Assembly: GCF_003130205.1 (NCBI RefSeq)
Contig: NZ_NRDF01000002.1
Span: 234,337 to 298,336 of the forward strand
Length of the DNA: 64,000 nucleotides
Direction of reading: 5' to 3'
Source of the DNA: Aggregatibacter actinomycetemcomitans
Lineage (GTDB): Bacteria > Pseudomonadota > Gammaproteobacteria > Enterobacterales > Pasteurellaceae
A program made the translations under genes and the position numbers. The notes beneath the pieces were generated by a model. The model was given only the letters and a program-made list of their open reading frames with translations. It was not told the DNA's origin and ran no database searches. Below are positions 60,873-64,000 of this stretch, piece by piece; position 1 is the first letter of the stretch, and each line of letters begins with the position of its first letter.

Positions 60873-61643
60873 TTAATTATTTTTTTGTAATAACTTATCA
60901 ATAACACGGGAAACGGCAAAAAAGCCGAATGTGGCGGTAATCATGGTCGCCGCGCCAAAACCATTGGCACAATTCATAGTTGCGGAAGTGGCGCAGCTAT
61001 CACCGACCTGAGGGAAAATCAGCGGCTGAGTCGAGAATACCGCGTCAATGGCAAATTTGCGTTTCGGATTTTGCGTGAAATGATAATCCTTGCGTAAAAC
61101 CGACCGCACTTTTGCCAACAACGGATCTTGAATGGTGCGACTTAAATCGGCAATCTGAATTTGGCTCGGATCCGTTTGTCCGCCTGCACCTCCAACGGTA
61201 ATAATGTTGATTTTATGCCGTTTACAATAAGCGATTAACGCCGCTTTGGTTTTCACATGATCAATAGCATCAATGACATAATCGTAATCATTGTGAAGGT
61301 ATCGGGCTAAATTTTCGCTAGAAATAAAGTCATCAATGACATTAACTTCACATTCGGGATTAATCAATTTTACCCGTTGCTGCATAACGTTGGTTTTGAG
61401 TTGCCCGACATTACCGCTCAAGGTATGAATCTGGCGATTAATATTGGTGACGCAAATATCATCCATATCAATCATCGTAATCTTGCCAATGCCGGAACGG
61501 GCGAGGGCTTCCACCGCCCAGGAACCGACGCCGCCGATACCGATTACGCAAATGTGCGCTTGACGCAAGCGCGCTAAAGCATCGGCGCCATATAGGCGAC
61601 CGATGCCGCCAAAGCGTTGTTCATAGTTGTCAATGCGCGCCAT
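60873..61643 (-). CDS. tcdA: tRNA threonylcarbamoyladenosine dehydratase TcdA
   Basis: E1-like ATP-dependent enzyme (256 aa) that cyclises t6A37 of tRNA to ct6A. Adenylation motif VIGIGGVGSWAVEALARSG near residue 30, with QRFGGIGRLYG near 9 and the family C-terminal helix. The start (ATG at 61643) overlaps the mltA stop by one base. Confidence 0.93.
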   Translation of the reverse strand: MARIDNYEQRFGGIGRLYGADALARLRQAHICVIGIGGVGSWAVEALARSGIGKITMIDMDDICVTNINRQIHTLSGNVGQLKTNVMQQRVKLINPECEVNVIDDFISSENLARYLHNDYDYVIDAIDHVKTKAALIAYCKRHKINIITVGGAGGQTDPSQIQIADLSRTIQDPLLAKVRSVLRKDYHFTQNPKRKFAIDAVFSTQPLIFPQVGDSCATSATMNCANGFGAATMITATFGFFAVSRVIDKLLQKNN

Positions 61644-62761
61644 TAACGTAGTACCCAAACGCGACCGTAATGTTTCGACAAGCCGGCAATGTGCCCGGCT
61701 TGATCGCCGATACCGCGATATAAATCGAAATGGTGTCCGTTCACGGCACCGCCTACATCCAGCGCCACCATGAGATGTAACTGATGTTGTCCGGTCCAGT
61801 TGCCGTCATTGTCCATTTGCGGCACTTCCACCAACAACACGCTACCCAATGGAATCACACCACGGTCGGATGCCACAGACGCCATCGGCACCAAAGGCAC
61901 GCCTGCCGCGCCTTTTACTTTTCCGTACGGATCATTTTTAAAGAAAACATAAGAAGGGTTACGCTCTAACAGGCTTTGCACTCGTGATGGGTTAGCATTC
62001 GCCCAATCGCGAATTGCCTGAATAGACATTTTTTCTTTCGGAATTTCACCGTCTTCCACCAGCAGACGACCGACCGCCGCATATTGGTAGCCGTTTTGTC
62101 CTGCATAGGCGAAATAATTCAAATTGCCTTCCCCAAAATCCACATAACCGCTGCCTTGCACACCTAAAAGGAAATTATCGATCATGGAATCGCTGTACGC
62201 CAATTCCAGACCTTTACCTTTCAATGCGCCGGCATAAATTTCGGCACGGGAGAAACGTTTTTGCGAAGGAAGTGCATAAATCGGTTGGTTAAATTTGCCT
62301 TGTTGGGTACGACGGGCGTGAATCACCGGGGAATAATAGCCTGTCATAAGTACATTTTGATAGCCGTCGAAGCCTTTCATCACTTGGCTTTGGATGCCGA
62401 AATTAGTTAGTTCATTGGTATTGGCACCGGCGAGAACCCAAGCCGTGACTTTGTCATAAAGTGGTGCAAAACTGCTGCTCAGCTTACCGGAATAATTATT
62501 GACATTTGACAGTTGGGTCAAAAAATCTCCTTGATTTACCACCGCACTTTTGTTCTCAACTTGGCTCACCGGCATGAAAATGGATTGTTGATAAGTCCGT
62601 CCGTTATAGATTGCACCGAATTTTTGCGGATCGATGTCCAGTGTGTTTTGCGTTGTGGTTTGTCCACCGGTCTGTTTATTGGAACCGGAGGAACAGGCGG
62701 CTAATACTGCGATAGCGGAGAGCGTGAGAAATTTATAAAAAGAAGTGCGGTTGAATAGCAT
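61643..62761 (-). CDS. mltA: Membrane-bound lytic murein transglycosylase A
   Basis: Outer-membrane lipoprotein cleaving peptidoglycan with 1,6-anhydro product, 372 aa. Lipobox LAACSSG near residue 20; MltA domain about 110-250 and the 3D domain at the C-terminus with VALDVGGAVNGHHFDLY, where the catalytic aspartate lies. ATG at 62761 preceded by AGGACG; an in-frame TTG upstream is not preferred. Followed by tcdA. Confidence 0.95.
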   Translation of the reverse strand: MLFNRTSFYKFLTLSAIAVLAACSSGSNKQTGGQTTTQNTLDIDPQKFGAIYNGRTYQQSIFMPVSQVENKSAVVNQGDFLTQLSNVNNYSGKLSSSFAPLYDKVTAWVLAGANTNELTNFGIQSQVMKGFDGYQNVLMTGYYSPVIHARRTQQGKFNQPIYALPSQKRFSRAEIYAGALKGKGLELAYSDSMIDNFLLGVQGSGYVDFGEGNLNYFAYAGQNGYQYAAVGRLLVEDGEIPKEKMSIQAIRDWANANPSRVQSLLERNPSYVFFKNDPYGKVKGAAGVPLVPMASVASDRGVIPLGSVLLVEVPQMDNDGNWTGQHQLHLMVALDVGGAVNGHHFDLYRGIGDQAGHIAGLSKHYGRVWVLR

Positions 62762-62960
62762 ATAACGTCCTAAAAGCAAAATGGGTAAAAAACAAAGGGC
62801 GAATTTTACACCAATTTGTAGCGGATGAATATGAAATTCACGTTGAACGCCGTAAAAGTGCGGTCAGAAAAAAGAATGTTTTTGGGAAAACGTATTTTGT
62901 GTAAAAAAACGGCATATCGTTTATTTTTGTAACAAATAAACATTATTTTTACATTTAAAC

Positions 62961-62988
62961 TTGCAATTCATTTTCAAACGGGTATAGT
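62961..62988 (+). promoter_or_regulatory. Promoter of tRNA-fMet with GC-rich discriminator
   Basis: TTGCAA (62961-62966), 16-base spacer, TATAGT (62983-62988), then GCGCCC. A GC-rich discriminator directly after the -10 box is typical of stringently controlled stable-RNA promoters. Confidence 0.7.
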
Positions 62989-63001
62989 TAGCGCCCTATA
63001 A

Positions 63002-63078
<77 letters not shown>

Positions 63079-63089
63079 GATTCTAAAAG

Positions 63090-63122
63090 AAAGGCATTCG
63101 TTTTTACGAATGCCTTTTTTCT
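63090..63122 (+). terminator. Terminator after tRNA-fMet
   Basis: AAAGGCATTCG, six-base loop, CGAATGCCTTT and a T-run. Confidence 0.9.
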
Positions 63123-63134
63123 TCTCTTTATAAA

Positions 63135-64000
63135 CTACGCGCCTTTCTTCTGTAGTGCCTCTAAAAGTTTTTGGTGAATGCCACCGAAACTGCCGTTTGA
63201 CATGACTAAAATGTGATCCGTCGGTCTGGCTTCGGCAACAATCAGATCGACGAAGGTATCCAAATTATCACTGTCATACGCCGGTTGTGTTAATTGGGCG
63301 GTAATATCCGCCACTTTCCATGGAATAGTTTCCGGCTGGAATAAAAATACCGTATCGGCCAGCTTTAACGCCGGTGCGATTTCATCTTTATGTACGCCCA
63401 TTTTCATGGTGTTGGAGCGTGGCTCTAACACCGCCAGAATACGCGCACTTTGCCCGACTTTATCGCGAAGTGCGGTCAATGTTGCCTGTATTTCGGTGGG
63501 GTGATGGGCGAAATCGTCATAAACGGTTACGCCATGAACATTGCCTTTCACTTCCAAACGGCGTTTGGCATTGATAAAGGTGCTTAACGCCGCACAGGCA
63601 TTTTCAATGCTCACGCCCGCGTGATGTGCCGCCGCAATTGCCATCAAAGCGTTACGCATATTGTGCTCGCCTACGATATTCCAGTGCACTTCTGCGATTT
63701 TTTCACCTTTATGGTAAACGGCAAACGCCGTGCAATCATGTTTAATGCGTTCGGCATACCATTCCTGCTCCTTACCCATATACTGACATTCCGGCCAACA
63801 TCCCATCGCCAGGGTTTGTTGTACGCTTTCTTCGCCCGCAAAAGAGAGAATGCGTCCATTGTTCGGAATGGTGCGGATCATGTGATGGAATTGGCGCTGA
63901 ATCGCGTTCAGATCGTCGAAAATATCCGCATGATCGAAGCCGATATTATTAATAATCAGCGTACGCGGATTGTAATGTACGAATTTGGAGCGCTTATCAA
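63135..64000 (-). CDS. mpl: UDP-N-acetylmuramate:L-alanyl-gamma-D-glutamyl-meso-DAP ligase Mpl (partial)
   Basis: Cell-wall recycling ligase; the frame is open to the window edge, so the N-terminal part is missing (288 codons visible). Visible Mur-ligase features: FVHYNPRTLIINNIGFDHAD near the truncated end, LMAIAAAHHAGV, the P-loop-distal domain TVYDDFAHHPTEIQATL and LEPRSNTMKMGVHKDEI. The shorter ATG at 63881 is internal. Confidence 0.95.
   Translation of the reverse strand, partial: DKRSKFVHYNPRTLIINNIGFDHADIFDDLNAIQRQFHHMIRTIPNNGRILSFAGEESVQQTLAMGCWPECQYMGKEQEWYAERIKHDCTAFAVYHKGEKIAEVHWNIVGEHNMRNALMAIAAAHHAGVSIENACAALSTFINAKRRLEVKGNVHGVTVYDDFAHHPTEIQATLTALRDKVGQSARILAVLEPRSNTMKMGVHKDEIAPALKLADTVFLFQPETIPWKVADITAQLTQPAYDSDNLDTFVDLIVAEARPTDHILVMSNGSFGGIHQKLLEALQKKGA

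Overview
This window is chromosomal DNA of a Pasteurellaceae bacterium, most likely an Aggregatibacter species (species not resolved). The Haemophilus-type DNA uptake sequence AAGTGCGGT or its complement recurs throughout, inside genes and between them, and most neighbourhoods recall Haemophilus influenzae: era-rnc-lepB-lepA-grcA-ung, recF-dnaN-dnaA beside rpmH-rnpA-yidD-yidC-mnmE, rdgC/proC/MFS/xerD, efp/epmB-oapA-oapB, ftsP-plsC/lpxH, mltA-tcdA-znuA. Coding density is high. I see no insertion sequence, prophage, CRISPR array or rRNA operon; one tRNA gene (initiator tRNA-fMet) lies near the right end.

Layout. 1-3.9 kb: end of a cytochrome c haem-lyase operon (nrfE, a DsbE-like thioredoxin, an nrfF/nrfG fusion) plus a HI0933-type flavoprotein. 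4-9.1 kb: sodC, a methyltransferase, then recF-dnaN-dnaA on the minus strand. 9.5-13.5 kb: rpmH-rnpA-yidD-yidC and mnmE. 13.6-18.6 kb: minus-strand lepA-lepB-rnc-era and grcA. 18.8-22.8 kb: ung, yaaA, an unknown lipoprotein, fieF, pfkA. 22.9-26 kb: hinT-ycfL-nagZ-rlmC on the minus strand. 26.2-30.7 kb: anaerobic pyruvate-formate module focA, pflB, a small ABM-domain protein, pflA. 30.8-35.3 kb: EamA exporter, ftsP-plsC, divergent lpxH and a DUF2301 membrane protein. 35.3-39 kb: a tyrosine-catabolism cluster: YheO-type regulator, TyrP-like permease and tyrosine phenol-lyase behind a CRP-like promoter. 39.1-48.1 kb: efp/epmB, oapAB, rdgC/proC, an HcaT-like MFS protein, xerD, tig. 48.5-56.4 kb: ispH, lspA, ileS, a small DUF2442 gene, ribF, murJ, rpsT. 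56.5-64 kb: ytjB/serB, yajQ, the e(P4) phosphatase gene hel, znuA, tcdA, mltA, tRNA-fMet and a partial mpl.

Most notable points. (1) The enzyme at 37.5-38.9 kb would easily be labelled tryptophanase, but its active-site residues are those of tyrosine phenol-lyase, and its partner permease resembles TyrP; together they form a tyrosine uptake and cleavage unit giving phenol, pyruvate and ammonia. (2) Two different families of dispersed palindromic repeats are present; one member of each sits in frame inside a protein gene (nrfF and nagZ) without breaking the reading frame. (3) Uptake sequences are reused as inverted pairs forming intergenic hairpins (seven cases), as the loop of a bidirectional terminator, and as the codons for Thr-Ala-Leu in signal peptides. 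(4) An FNR-like box between grcA and ung has class II spacing towards ung rather than grcA. Functional calls come from recognising family motifs by eye; no database search was run.
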